A DNA stretch of 64,000 nucleotides from Cherax quadricarinatus (GCF_038502225.1 NC_091300.1:47890202-47954201); one strand, 5' to 3'; shown: positions 43,096 through 53,362, numbered from the stretch's first letter. Notes: generated by a model not told the origin, from the sequence alone. A program made the numbers and translations.

Positions 43096-43634
43096 GCCCA
43101 AAACAGCGCTACAGCAACAAAAGAGAAGAATCCTTCGTTTCTATATAGTCTATATAGGGAAAATCATTGATTTTGATGATGTGATAGATGTTTTCGCAGG
43201 AGTGAAGGCAAAGAAATGCATGATCAGATTTACTGAGATGTTACAAGGACTCAAGGTCAAATCGGAACTAGTGTTTCTCTGATATTGCAATTTTTTCTTT
43301 ATTTTTCAGTTTTTTTTTTTTTTTTTTTTTGGGGGGGGGGGGGCATTGTTGAAGACGAATTAATGTAGGATCTGTTGCCTGTACTCAAAGTGGTATTTGA
43401 GTTTATGTTTCCTCAATATTACTACGATTATTTATTTTATCATTAATAAAGTTCAGAAGTAATCTCCTGTTCAGTTTATGACCCTTAAACGTTCTTATTG
43501 CTAAACATTAGCTACTGGGCATGCAGTACTGACGTGACTGGAGTTTACTACCCGCTATCTCCCCGCCTTTGGATTTCATGGGGGTGACACCCAAGATTCC
43601 GCCCCGAGTGACACCAACCCTAACGACGCCTCTG
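43096..43634 (-). mobile_element. hAT-type non-autonomous transposon, truncated (left arm)
   Basis: The reverse complement matches right-arm 50288-50815. The terminal inverted repeat end, CGACGCCTCTG, is at 43624-43634 and is followed by AGGAGCAA, the counterpart of the target duplication. The other end is cut by the RTE-like LINE. It includes a T/G homopolymer block near 43311-43342. Confidence 0.78.
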
Positions 43635-43801
43635 AGGAGCAATCCAATAAGAACATAAGAACATAAGAAAGGAGGAACACTGCAGGAGGCCTGCTGGCCC
43701 ATACTAGGCAGGTCCTTTACAATTCATCCCACTAACAAAACATTTGCCCAACCCAATTTTCAATGCCACCCAAGAAATAAGCTCTGATGTGAAAGTCCCA
43801 C

Positions 43802-45547
43802 TCAAATCCAACCCCTCCCACTCATGTACTTATCCAACCTAGATTTGAAACTACCCAAAGTCCCAGCCTCAATAACCCAACTAGGTAGACTGTTCCACTC
43901 ATCAACTACCCTATTTCCAAACCAATACTTTCCTATGTCCTTTCTAAATCTAAACTTATCTAATTTAAATCCATTACTGCGGGTTCTCTCTTGGAGAGAC
44001 ATCCTCAAGACCTTATTAATATCCCCTTTATTAATACCTATCTTCCACTTATACACTTCGATCAGGTCTCCCCTCATTCTTCGTCTAACAAGTGAATGTA
44101 ACTTAAGAGTCTTCAATCTTTCTTCATAAGGAAGATTTCTAATGCTATGTATTAATTTAGTCATCCTACGCTGAATGTTTTCTAACGAATTTATGTCCAT
44201 TTTGTAATACGGAGACCAGAACTGAGCTGCATAATCTAGGTGAGGCCTTACTAATGATGTATAAAGCTGCAGTATGACCTCTGGACTTCTGTTGCTTACA
44301 CTTCTTGATATAAATCCCAGTAATCTATTTGCCTTATTACGTACGCTTAGGCATTGCTGTCTTGGTTTAAGGTTGCTGCTCACCATAACCCCCAAGTCCT
44401 TTTCGCAATCTGTATGGCTAAGTTCTACATCATTTAACTTGTAAGTACTAGGGTTATGGGCACTCCCAAGCTTCAGAACCTTGCATTTATCTACATTGAA
44501 CTGCATCTGCCACTTTTCTGACCAAGAATAGAGTTTGTTTAAATCCTCCGGAAGTTCCATAACATCTACGTTTGAATCAATTATCCTACCTATCTTTGTG
44601 TCATCGGCGAATTTGCTCATATCACTAGTAATTCCCTCATCAAGATCATTGATATATATTATAAACAGCAACGGGCCCAAGACTGATCCCTGTGGAACGC
44701 CACTTGTTACAGATCCCCACACGGATTTAACCCCATTTATGGACACTCTCTGCTTCCTGTCAGTGAGCCATGACTCGATCCACGAGAGCACTTTTCCACC
44801 AATGCCATGAGCTGCCACTTTCTTTAACAGTCTATGGTGCGGAACTCTATCAAAAGCCTTACTAAAATCTAGGTAAATAATATCAAATTATTTATTGTGG
44901 TCAACAGCCTCAAAAGCTTTACTGAAGAAAGTTAATAAATTAGTTAGACAAGACCGGCCTCTTGTGAATCCATGCTGAGTATCATTAATCAAGCTAAGCT
45001 TATCGAGATGGCTTCTTATAATCTCAGCTATAATTGGCTCTAGTAATTTGCCTACAATTGAGGTCAGGCTTATTGGGCGGTAATTTGACGGTAACGACTT
45101 GTCCCCTGTTTTAAAAATAGGAGTTACATTAGCCATCTTCCACATATCAGACACTACACCTGTTTGAAGAGATAAATTAAAAATATTAGTTAATGGTTCA
45201 CAGAGTTCCATTTTGCATTCCTTAAGAACCCTTGAAAAAACCTCATCAGGACCCGGCGACTTATTTTGCTTCAGTCTGTCTATCTGCTTCACAACCATCT
45301 CACTAGTGACTGTGATGTTACATAATTTATCTTCTTCTAGCCCACTGTAAAAATTAATTACTGGAATATTGTTAGTGTCTTCCTGTGTAAAAACTGAGAG
45401 AAAATAATTATTTAAAATCAAGCACATTTCATTCTCTTTGTCAGTAAGGTGCCCATAGTTATTTTTAAGGGGACCTATCTTATCTCTTAACTTTTGTTCT
45501 ATAGACCTGGAAAAAACTTTTTGGGTTAGTTTTAGAATCATTAGCAA
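43802..45547 (-). pseudogene. LINE-B ORF2, second part: RT with one premature stop
   Basis: Frame from 45547: NNYFLSVFTQEDTNNIPVIN, KQNKSPGPDEVFSRVL, SDMWKMANVTPIFKTGDKSL, NYRPISLTSIVGKLLE, HGFTRGRSCLTNLL. A TAA at 44888-44890 sits just before motif A (YLDFSKAFDRVPH). The same frame then continues to GVPQGSVLGPLLF, FADDTKIG, YTSLVRPHLDYAAQFWSP and a C-terminal WNSLPSWVIEAGTLGSFK. One frameshift and one nonsense change are the only breaks seen, so this is a fairly young copy. Confidence 0.85.
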
Positions 45548-46721
45548 CTTTAGTTTCAGAGTCCCTTTTAGCTTTTCTTATCCCCTTTTTAATGTCCCTC
45601 TTAATGTCAATATACTGATTCATAAGATGACCCTCACCTCTTCTGATACGCCTATAAATTCCTTTCTTATGCCCTAGTAGATATTTGAGCCTATTATTCA
45701 TCCATTTTGGGTCATTTCTATTTGATCTAATTTCTTTATATGGGATAAACGCTCTTTGAGTAGCATGTATAGTGTTCAGAAAACTGTCATATTGATAGCT
45801 CTCTTCGTTACCCCAGTCAACAGATGATAAGTGTTCTCTAAGCCCATCGTAATCTGCTAAGCGAAAATCTGGGACTGTTACTGAGTTATCGCTACCGTCG
45901 TACTTCCATTCAATGCTAAATGTAATTGATTTGTGGTCGCTAGCACCCAGTTCCTCTGAAATTTCTGAATTATTAACAAGGGATTCATTGTTTGCCATAA
46001 CTAAGTCAAGCAGGTTATTTCCCCTTGTAGGTTCTGTCACAAATTGCTTCAAAAAACAATCCTGAAATACTTCTAAGAAGTCGTATGATTCTAAATTCCC
46101 AGTCAAGAAATTCCAATCAACATGACTAAAGTTAAAGTCTCCTAGAATTACTACATTATCGTGCCTTGTGGCCTTAACAATTTCCTCCCATAGTAGTTTC
46201 CCTTGGTCCCTATCTAAGTTTGGGGGACGGTATATCACTCCTAAAATCAGTTTTTCATGCCCCTCTGAAAATTCTATCCAAACAGACTCTGTATGTGTTA
46301 CTTCAGACTTAATACCCGTTTTTATGCAACAGTTCAAGCGATCTCGGACATACAATGCCACCCCACCCCCCCTCCCAATACTTCTATCTTCTTGGAACAA
46401 TTTAAAACCCTGAATATGACATTCCGCAGGCATGTCCCGACTTTTTGAATTAAACCACGTCTCAGTTAAGGCAAATACATCAATGTTACCTACACTAGCA
46501 ACTAATCTCAACTCGTCCATCTTATTCCTAGCACTACGGCAATTAGCATAATATACATTGAAAAACTCTACTTTCTCTTTACCCTTCCTGCTCATTTCTA
46601 TTTTTCTACTAAACCTATTACTGTCCTTATCACCCAAGGTCCCTGGCTTTTCAATATCTATCTCGTTCTTATTATTACTAGTTCCCCTAGAACTCGTAAT
46701 ATTACTACACTGGGACTTCAC
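45480..46721 (-). CDS. LINE-B ORF2, first part: endonuclease
   Basis: VEFFNVYYANCRSARNKMDE (first motif N), VFALTETWFNS (E), RGGGVALYVRD, VIYRPPNLDRD, VVILGDFNFSHVDW (catalytic D-x-N), GNNLLDLVM and LGASDHKSITF (catalytic D-H). A basic linker follows to KVANDSKTNPKSFF. No ATG lies near the start, and a stop precedes it, so ORF2 may begin by reinitiation after ORF1, or the start was lost. A frameshift in a T-run near 45515 passes the reading to the next frame. Confidence 0.85.
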   Translation of the reverse strand: MKSQCSNITSSRGTSNNKNEIDIEKPGTLGDKDSNRFSRKIEMSRKGKEKVEFFNVYYANCRSARNKMDELRLVASVGNIDVFALTETWFNSKSRDMPAECHIQGFKLFQEDRSIGRGGGVALYVRDRLNCCIKTGIKSEVTHTESVWIEFSEGHEKLILGVIYRPPNLDRDQGKLLWEEIVKATRHDNVVILGDFNFSHVDWNFLTGNLESYDFLEVFQDCFLKQFVTEPTRGNNLLDLVMANNESLVNNSEISEELGASDHKSITFSIEWKYDGSDNSVTVPDFRLADYDGLREHLSSVDWGNEESYQYDSFLNTIHATQRAFIPYKEIRSNRNDPKWMNNRLKYLLGHKKGIYRRIRRGEGHLMNQYIDIKRDIKKGIRKAKRDSETKVANDSKTNPKSFFQVYRTKVKR

Positions 46722-46755
46722 TGTTTTCCTGCCAAACCCATACCACTAAGTGTTC

Positions 46756-47592
46756 CTAGTTTAAAGTCCTAACTGCTCCCTCCACTGCAGTTGCCAGTGC
46801 TCCCACCCCACACCTAGATAAGTGAACCCCATCCCTAGCATACATGTCATTTCTGCCATAGAAGAGGTCCCAGTTGTCAATGAATGTTACCGCATTTTCC
46901 TTACAGTATTTGTCCAGCCAGCAATTGACACCAATTGCCCTATACAACCATTCATTTCCAACTCCCCTCCTTGGCAAAATACCACATATGAGAGGGTTCC
47001 CACCCTTACTTCTAATTATTTCTATTGCTGACCTATACCTGCTAATCAGGTCCTCACTCCTACGTCTGCCAACATCGTTGCCTCCAGCACTGAGACAGAT
47101 AATAGGATTGCTCCCATTACCTCTCATGATGTCATCCAGACGGCTAACAATATCCTCCATCCCAGCACCAGGAAAGCAAACTCTCTGTCTCCTACTCCTG
47201 TCCTTCAAGCAGAACGCCCTATCCATATACCTAACTTGGCTATCCCCAACAACAACAATATTCGTACCTTCCTTAATGTCTTTCGTCGTGACGTTCCCAG
47301 TAGTCGACTCGCATTCGTCGGGTAGCACTGAGAATGTATTGGATGTTTCCACAACAGTTTCCACGGCAGTCTCTTTCTTCTTTATCGTTTCTACCATTCC
47401 ATTCGTCTTCTTGATCGTCAACTTCTTTCCCTGCTGTCCAGCCACTGACCAGTTTCCCTTCTTGACCTGAGGACTCAAAACAGGAGGACTACTCCGAATC
47501 TTTTTGTTTTCCTCGGTCAGTCGCCGAATTTCCATATTCGCCAACCTCAATTCTTCCTTAAGCTGTTGGTAAAGTTGCTCGATGGAGGGCAT
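46756..47592 (-). CDS. LINE-B ORF1: coiled coil plus SGNH/GDSL esterase-like domain, 278 aa
   Basis: ATG at 47592, stop at 46756. Residues 5-33 form an amphipathic helix (coiled-coil candidate), followed by a Lys/Thr-rich linker. The SGNH fold shows NIVVVGDSQVRYM (nucleophile Ser118 in G-D-S), LSAGGNDV (G171, N172), and D254-G-V-H257 near the end. All four SGNH blocks' key residues can be matched, though Gly of block II is less certain. In CR1-type LINEs this domain sits in ORF1; its role in retrotransposition is unproven. The frame is intact. ORF2 begins within about 40 bases downstream. Confidence 0.85.
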   Translation of the reverse strand: MPSIEQLYQQLKEELRLANMEIRRLTEENKKIRSSPPVLSPQVKKGNWSVAGQQGKKLTIKKTNGMVETIKKKETAVETVVETSNTFSVLPDECESTTGNVTTKDIKEGTNIVVVGDSQVRYMDRAFCLKDRSRRQRVCFPGAGMEDIVSRLDDIMRGNGSNPIICLSAGGNDVGRRRSEDLISRYRSAIEIIRSKGGNPLICGILPRRGVGNEWLYRAIGVNCWLDKYCKENAVTFIDNWDLFYGRNDMYARDGVHLSRCGVGALATAVEGAVRTLN

Positions 47593-47719
47593 CTTGCTTC
47601 AATTCTAGAGAGCGCGCAAACAGGTCTTCACAGAGCCAAGTACACATAACAATTGTACATTAATTCCTTTTTCCCGGATTTTTGAGTATCTATACCTGGC
47701 TTCTCAAATGAGCATGTTG

Positions 47720-47949
47720 ATAAATTAGACAAATGTGCAACACTTGGGTATCTTTTCAAGATTGATGGACTGATTACATGGACTCAAGGCGGAGGAACTG
47801 ATTACCTCAAACTCCTCCAGTTCTTCACGATTCTCCTTTGTATGGACTGATGAAGCCACTGTGTGGCAAAACGTTTCCTAATTGAAGATACCCAAGTATT
47901 GCACATGTGTCTAATTTATCAACTTGTCGGTTCTCTGAACTTCATCTAC
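47720..47949 (+). mobile_element. Hairpin-family element (left arm)
   Basis: 230 bp between AATGAGCATGTTG (47707-47719) and AATGCGCATGTTG (47950-47962), a 13-bp target duplication with one mismatch. Arms ATAAATTAGACAAATGTGCA and its complement, core CACTGTGTGGCAAAACGTTT near 47855, and the one-sided tail CAACTTGTCGGTTCTCTGAA. It interrupts a LINE-D relic. Confidence 0.8.
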
Positions 47950-48340
47950 AATGCGCATGTTGTTGGAGTTATTATGAAACAAGAGCCTCCAATGATGACA
48001 CAGAATCAGTAAGCTCAGTGTCATAAGTTAGCTTTAAGGCAATTAGGATTGCAAACAATTCAGTTTGCAGAGTAGACGCCCAGTTATTAATTCTTATGCC
48101 AAGTTCAACAAATTTGTTATCGTTCTTAACTATGGAGGTGGCAACAAGAGCAGATGCAGCCCTGCCAGAGGACTCCTGTTTAGAACCATCAATGTACATA
48201 ACTTGTGATAACTATTGTGAGTCTCCAAATACCACATCAGGCGTCTATTCACCAATCGTTCCATAACCTTGCTGGCTACACTGGTTAGAGCAATGGAACG
48301 ATAGTGACAGGTATCAAGCCCTGAAATGCCTGGTTTGTAA
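47950..48340 (-). pseudogene. LINE-D fragment: RT block joined to RNase H (left arm)
   Basis: Minus strand: FYKPGISGLDTCHYRSIALT then SVASKVMERLVNRRLMWYLE, an RT block. An internal deletion follows, then an RNase H domain, MYIDGSKQESSGRAASALVA (catalytic D) and STLQTELFAILIALKL (catalytic E). RT plus RNase H in one LINE indicates the I-type group (I, Nimb and relatives). Counterpart at 49561-49945. Confidence 0.8.
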
Positions 48341-48342
48341 AA

Positions 48343-48900
48343 CTGTGGGGGAAAGTTCAATTGAAAGAAGTAGAGAGCGAATGTATGGTAATCTGCTTCT
48401 TAACGTAAGGTGAGTGTCTAGCTCTCTCTATTCCTCCCCCCGCCTCCTTTCTCCACCCGGCGAGAGGTGACTTGTGGGGCTCCGACCAATGAATAATCAT
48501 TTGACTAGCAGCTCCCAACACATCTGTAAATATTCACCTCTGCTCCTGTCTTAATTTATATTTTATTTAAAAGCTTCACTTTTCTTTAATTTTGAGACTA
48601 AGTTCTTCCTGCCCTGACTTGCATTTTATAGTAAGAGCACTTTGTGTAAATCCTCACCATTTCTTTTAAATATCATACACTTCTTATAATGGAGAGTGAT
48701 TTATCAAGCGGTAGCTAACTTTTGTCTCTCTTTCTGGCATGAACTGCCAGCTAGAGTCATCTGGCTACTGCAGAGATTCCTGAAGGACTAGAAACTCAAT
48801 TTGGTTAAGAGACGTCACCCAAAATCTACTTACCTTATTGTAGCTAAACCCAGGCAGCTACCCCTCATTTCTTCAGCGGGGAATGACCTGCGTTCCTGTC
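48343..48900 (+). mobile_element. LTR of the Gmr1-like family, cut by the gap (left side)
   Basis: Starts GGGGGAAAGTTCAATTGAAA and follows the 5' LTR at 1450-2000 block by block: GGTGACTTGTGGGGCTCCG, AAGCTTCACTTTT, GGAGAGTGATTTATCAAGCG, AATGACCTGCGTTCCTGTC. It stops at the N run, with the remaining LTR and any internal region unseen. It is a diverged subfamily relative to the copy at 1450. Confidence 0.85.
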
Positions 48901-49000
48901 NNNNNNNNNNNNNNNNNNNNNNNNNNNNNNNNNNNNNNNNNNNNNNNNNNNNNNNNNNNNNNNNNNNNNNNNNNNNNNNNNNNNNNNNNNNNNNNNNNNN
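48901..49000. other. Assembly gap of exactly 100 N
   Basis: 100 consecutive N. A fixed size of 100 is the usual placeholder for a scaffold join of unknown length. It lies at the centre of the inverted duplication, inside an LTR on both sides. Confidence 0.99.
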
Positions 49001-49560
49001 ACGATCAGTCAACATGACAGGAACGCAGGTCATTCCCCGCTGAAGAAATGAGGGGTAGCTGCCTGGGTTTAGCTATAATAAGGTAAGTAGATTTTGGGTG
49101 ACGTCTCTTAACCAAATTGAGTTTCTAGTCCTTCAGGAATCTCTGCAGTAGCCAGATGAATCTAGCTGGCAGTTCATGCCAGAAAGAGAGACAAAAGTTA
49201 GCTACCGCTTGATAAATCACTCTCCATGATAAGAAGTGTATGATATTTAAAAGAAATGGCGAGGATTTACACAAAATGCTCTTACTATAAAATGCAAGTC
49301 AGGGCAGGAAGAACTTAGTCTCAAAATTAAAGAAAAGTGAAGCTTTTAAATAAAATATAAATTAAGACAGGAGCAGAGGTGAATATTTACAGATGTGTTG
49401 GGAGCTGCTAGTCAAATGATAATTCATTGGTCGGAGCCCCACAAGTCACCTCTCGCCGGGTGGAGAAAGGAGGCTGGGGGAGGAATAGAGGGAGCTAGAC
49501 ACTCACCTTACGTTAAGAAGCAGTTTACCATACATTCTTTCAATTGAACTTTTCCTACAC
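49001..49560 (-). mobile_element. LTR of the Gmr1-like family, cut by the gap (right side)
   Basis: Reverse complement of 48343-48900 at almost every base. It extends 15 bp further into the LTR (49001-49015) than the left side does. That extension fits the LTR sequence after TTCCTGTC at 1450-2351. Confidence 0.85.
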
Positions 49561-49945
49561 AGTTTTACAAACCAGGCATTTCAGGGCTTGATACCTGTCA
49601 CTATCGTTCCATTGCTCTAACCAGTGTAGCCTGCAAGGTTATGGAACGATTGGTGAATAGACGCCTGATGTGGTATTTGGAGACTCACAATAGTTATCAC
49701 AAGTTATGTACATTGATGGTTCTAAACAGGAGTCCTCTGGCAGGGCTGCATCTGCTCTTGTTGCCACCTCCATAGTTAAGAACGATAACAAATTTGTTGA
49801 ACTTGGCATAAGAATTAATAACTGGGCGTCTACTCTGCAAACTGAGTTGTTTGCAATCCTAATTGCCTTAAAGCTAACTTATGACACTGAGCTTACTGAT
49901 TCTGTGTCATCATTGGAGGCTCTTGTTTCATAATAACTCCACCAA
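49561..49945 (+). pseudogene. LINE-D fragment: RT block joined to RNase H (right arm)
   Basis: Same gene remnant as 47950-48340. The frame at 49706 gives YIDGSKQESSGRAASALVAT and NNWASTLQTELFAILIALKL. The RT palm is deleted. The LINE continues after the hairpin insertion (50199-50279) and after the hAT insertion (50916 on), so three pieces belong to one original LINE. Confidence 0.82.
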
Positions 49946-49955
49946 CATGCGCATT

Positions 49956-50185
49956 GTAGATGAAGTTCAGAGAACCGACAAGTTGATAAATTAGACACAT
50001 GTGCAATACTTGGGTATCTTCAATGAGGAAACGTTTTGCCACACAGTGGCTTCATCAGTCCATACAAAGGAGAATCGTGAAGAACTGGAGGAGTTTGAGG
50101 TAATCAGTTCCTCCGCCTTGAGTCCATGTAATCAGTCCATCAATCTTGAAAAGATACCCAAGTGTTGCACATTTGTCTAATTTAT
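49956..50185 (-). mobile_element. Hairpin-family element (right arm)
   Basis: Counterpart of 47720-47949, also 230 bp, between CAACATGCGCATT (49943-49955) and CAACATGCTCATT (50186-50198). Its core reads GAGGAAACGTTTTGCCACAC. Insertion into LINE-D preceded the split of the arms. Confidence 0.8.
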
Positions 50186-50287
50186 CAACATGCTCATTTG
50201 AGAAGCCAGGTATAGATACTCAAAAATCCGGGAAAAAGGAATTAATGTACAATTGCTATGGATCCCATCCCATATTGGATTACTCCT

Positions 50288-50915
50288 CAGAGGCGTCGCT
50301 AGGGTTGGTGTCACTCGGGGCGGAATCTTGGGTGTCACCCCCATGAAATCCAAAGGCGGGGAGATAGCGGGTAGTGAACTCCAGTCACGTCAGTACTGCA
50401 TGCCCAGTAGCTAATGTTTAGCAATAAGAACGTTTAAGGGTCATAAACTGAACAGGAGAATACTTCTGAACTTTATTAATGATAAAATAAATAATCGTAG
50501 TAATATTGAGGAAACATAAACTCAAATACCACTTTGAGTACAGGCAACAGATCCTATATTAATTCGTCTTCAACAATGCCTCCCCCCCCAAAAAAAAAAA
50601 AAAACTGAAAAATAAAGAAAAAAAATGCAATATCAGAGAAACACTAGTTCCGATTTGACCTTGAGTCCTGGTAACATCTCAGTAAATCTGATCATGCATT
50701 TCTTTGCCTTCACTCCTGCGAAAACATCTATCACATCATCAAAATCAATGATTTTCCCTATATAGACTATATAGAAACGAAAGATTCTTCTCTTTTGTTG
50801 CTGTAGCGCTGTTTTGGGCATTAGTGTCACCTTCTTTAGAGGCTCTATGGTGTCACCCCCTAAATTGTGTCACTCGGGGAGGACCGCCCCCCCCCCCCGA
50901 CTAACGACGTCACTG
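50288..50915 (+). mobile_element. hAT-type non-autonomous transposon, complete (right arm)
   Basis: 628 bp bounded by CAGAGGCGTCGCTAGGG and the complement of CAGTGACGTCGTTAGTCGG, imperfect terminal inverted repeats of the hAT type, with an 8-bp target duplication TTACTCCT at 50280-50287 and 50916-50923. It splits the LINE-D reading LLWIPSHIGLLLHDNVDIL exactly at the duplication. No transposase is encoded. Subterminal GTGTCACTCGGGG-like blocks occur at both ends in inverted orientation. Confidence 0.88.
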
Positions 50916-51560
50916 TTACTCCTTCATGATAATGTTGATATTTTAGCCAAGAAAAGTACCCTAAAGAAAAATGTAGAATATAACTTTGGTATATCTGTGT
51001 CTAGCATTAGGAATAATAATAGGAGAGAATTAAAAAATGAAAATGAATATTATAGGAATGCAGTTAAAAGTCTATCTGTAACCCACTATGATAACATGAT
51101 CGAAATAAGTATGTTTATGGAGTAACTCGGAATGTGAACAGACTGACTGATGTTGTAGTGGCCGGGCATAGGCTTGGTTACAAGTACTTCTGGCAGTTTG
51201 GGAGACACACAGATGATGATGAAACTAAATGTACATTATGTGGTCAGGTAAATGGTCACTATCTTCAACACTATTTGCTTAATTGCCCAATAAATGAGGA
51301 ATATAGAGATAGTATAATAACCTAATTGACATGTCAAGATATATTAATGAAAATAAGATACCATGTATACTAACCAAATTCCCTAAATTTGTTTGCAACT
51401 GATAAGTGAACTGTAGATATGCAGATATAAATCTAAATATACACCTGTTAACCCTTTTGGGGCCTAGTTCCTAGGCCTTTTGTGTATCCATATACTCTTG
51501 CGCTACCGTCCACAGGATGGATATGGGGTGCAAAATAAACTAGCCACTTTGGTGGCAAAA
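50916..51560 (+). pseudogene. LINE-D C-terminal part and 3' UTR (right arm)
   Basis: HDNVDILAKKSTLKKNVEYN continues the RNase H, then VTRNVNRLTDVVVAGHRLGY, KYFWQFGRHTDDDETKC and a zinc-finger-like CTLCGQVNGHYLQHYLLNCP (C-x2-C...H...C), the usual end of I-type LINEs. One frame break lies near 51120. The 3' UTR includes GTCCACAGGATGGATATGGG and ends near 51560. Missing from the left arm, where the RTE-like LINE sits. Confidence 0.78.
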
Positions 51561-51894
51561 TCTTAATCTTATTCCAGTTAACTCAGTAATGTACAGCAAT
51601 GTGATTTATTCATATTAGTGTTTAAAGTTTCGTTTGAATCTCAGGAGAGATTGTGTCTTAGAGCGTTTTGTTCTGTCCTCTTCAATAAACTCAGTGGAAC
51701 ATAACTAGTTCACAAAGATCTCATCACTCTTACTGCCTATATATCTTGTACATATACTTGGAGGAATGAAGATATTATTATTATTAATATTATTACTACT
51801 GAGGGTAAACAATTTAACGACATCAGGACAAAAACATCGTTACATGCCAGGCTCCACTTCCTTACTGACCTCCGAGCTCCCCTACTACTACTAC

Positions 51895-51897
<3 letters not shown>

Positions 51898-51951
<54 letters not shown>
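51898..51951. repeat. (ATA)n microsatellite at a SINE tail
   Basis: About 18 units here. The left arm has only a few units at the same SINE tail (39530-39545), so the tract changed length after the arms separated. Confidence 0.9.
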
Positions 51952-51954
<3 letters not shown>

Positions 51955-52173
51955 CTTTATTTCTACAAGTAAATGATACATCTTATACAGACTTAGCTGA
52001 CATCATACTATATAAAAAGCCCATGTTTATACAGAGCGTTTCGGGCAACTTTGGTTAATTTTTGCCCTCAGAATGCGACCCACACAAGTTGGCGAACACC
52101 CAGGTACTATTAGGCGAACAGGGATAGCAAGTGTCTTAAGGACATACGACCATTTTTTTCACCTATACCGGGT
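51952..52173 (-). mobile_element. tRNA-derived SINE, 3' half (right arm, split)
   Basis: Counterpart of the distal part of 39245-39545. It stops at CACCTATACCGGGT, where the 1189-bp transposon is inserted. Confidence 0.88.
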
Positions 52174-53362
52174 GTGGAAAATTTTATAGGGGTGATTACC
52201 TTTATGTACTTCAACATTACATACTTACAAGTAAACTCATTGGGAGACAACCATATTGTTTACCGTAGTCACCCCGTGTAGACATGTGAGAAAACTTAAC
52301 CACCCCTGGTCACGGCAAGTGGTTCCTTCGACCTCACAATCTTATCCATATCTATCCGAGACCAGTATGGATTGGATAGCACCCACAAGTACGGTGCTAC
52401 TAATTAATTGTGGACTGTATAGATTATATTAGGGTAGCTGAATGAAGGGGGGGGGATAGGTTACAAATGGATATATCCATCAAGGAAAAACACTTGTACA
52501 TAATCTCTCCACTTACCAGATATTCTCTGGTGGTCATTTGATGTAGTTGGATCACTCATAACCTATCCAATTAAAACATACCTAACTGGCCAGTATCAGT
52601 CTGTTATAACTAGAAGGGTTACTTAACTGTGGGTGATTGATACTCCTTATTTCCTCCATTCACCATCTCATTTCGATGTCCTGCTACACCGACACGGTTC
52701 TTATTCCAGCAGGACGAGGTACCCGTCGGTTTGTCCCGGTTTAGAAGTCGTGCTTCCATAAAGCTTCACTATCCTCGGTACGAGAATCACACATTCACTC
52801 GGAGCAGGGCGATCTATTTCACATCCCGCATTCTCTTAACTCAATGTTATTATCACTGATTACATTACCATTCACAAGACGATTTAACATCTCATAATTA
52901 TTATACACATTAGAGGTCACTCCATTAAGATCTGAGGCCGATGAGCGAGGATTAACACACAGGTATTTCCCCTGGACACACACCATGGCCGTGCACCAGT
53001 CACACCCGGTCAAACCATTATTCACTAATTTTACCACCTTTTTACGGTGGTCCCGTAAATCACGTTCCCTCACTCTTCACCAGGAACAGTTACGACACTT
53101 CCTATTATGAAATGAGGCCTATATTAATCCTTAGGCCGCCGTGAATGCCAATTTCCTGGTTCCATGCTTTCCCAGCCTCCTCACCACATTCAAAAACACT
53201 CCCGCCTCCCCCATGGCCCGAGTCGACCCACACCCCTGCACATCCGCGCATGCGCAAAGGGAACTCCTGGTTCCATCCTATTGTCAAACACACCCTTGAC
53301 TCACATCGACACATCAAACACCTACCAGGCGCCACAGCTTCGGAAAATCAAAAATTTTCCAC
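52174..53362. mobile_element. Non-autonomous DNA transposon, 1189 bp, 12-bp TIR, 7-bp target duplication
   Basis: Bounded by GTGGAAAATTTT and its exact complement AAAATTTTCCAC (53351-53362). The target ACCGGGT is present on both sides (52167-52173, 53363-53369) and once in the intact SINE of the left arm. No transposase domain seen; the 84-codon minus frame at 52819-53073 (GLTGCDWCTAMV, GKYLCVNPRS) matches nothing I know. A 7-bp duplication is used by P- and Dada-like elements, among others; the superfamily is undetermined. Confidence 0.88.

Larger units (their letters stand above)
43649..47655 (-). mobile_element. LINE-B, CR1-like, nearly full length, left arm only
   Basis: Minus-strand order: short 5' UTR, ORF1 with a GDSL-type esterase (46756-47592), ORF2 endonuclease and RT (43802-46721), 3' UTR with GGCCTGCTGGCCCATACTAG, and an 8-bp-unit tail (TTATGTTC)n seen as AAGAACATAAGAACATAAG at 43649. 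CR1 elements are known for an esterase in ORF1 and an 8-bp repeated tail, so CR1 assignment is fairly firm. The right arm has CCAATATGGGATGGGATCC without any insertion; about 17 bp of target were lost. Confidence 0.88.

Noticed and set aside
46168..47470. Plus-strand frames of 69-198 codons over LINE-B
   Set aside because: They are antisense to ORF1 and ORF2 of LINE-B, whose motifs are clear on the minus strand.
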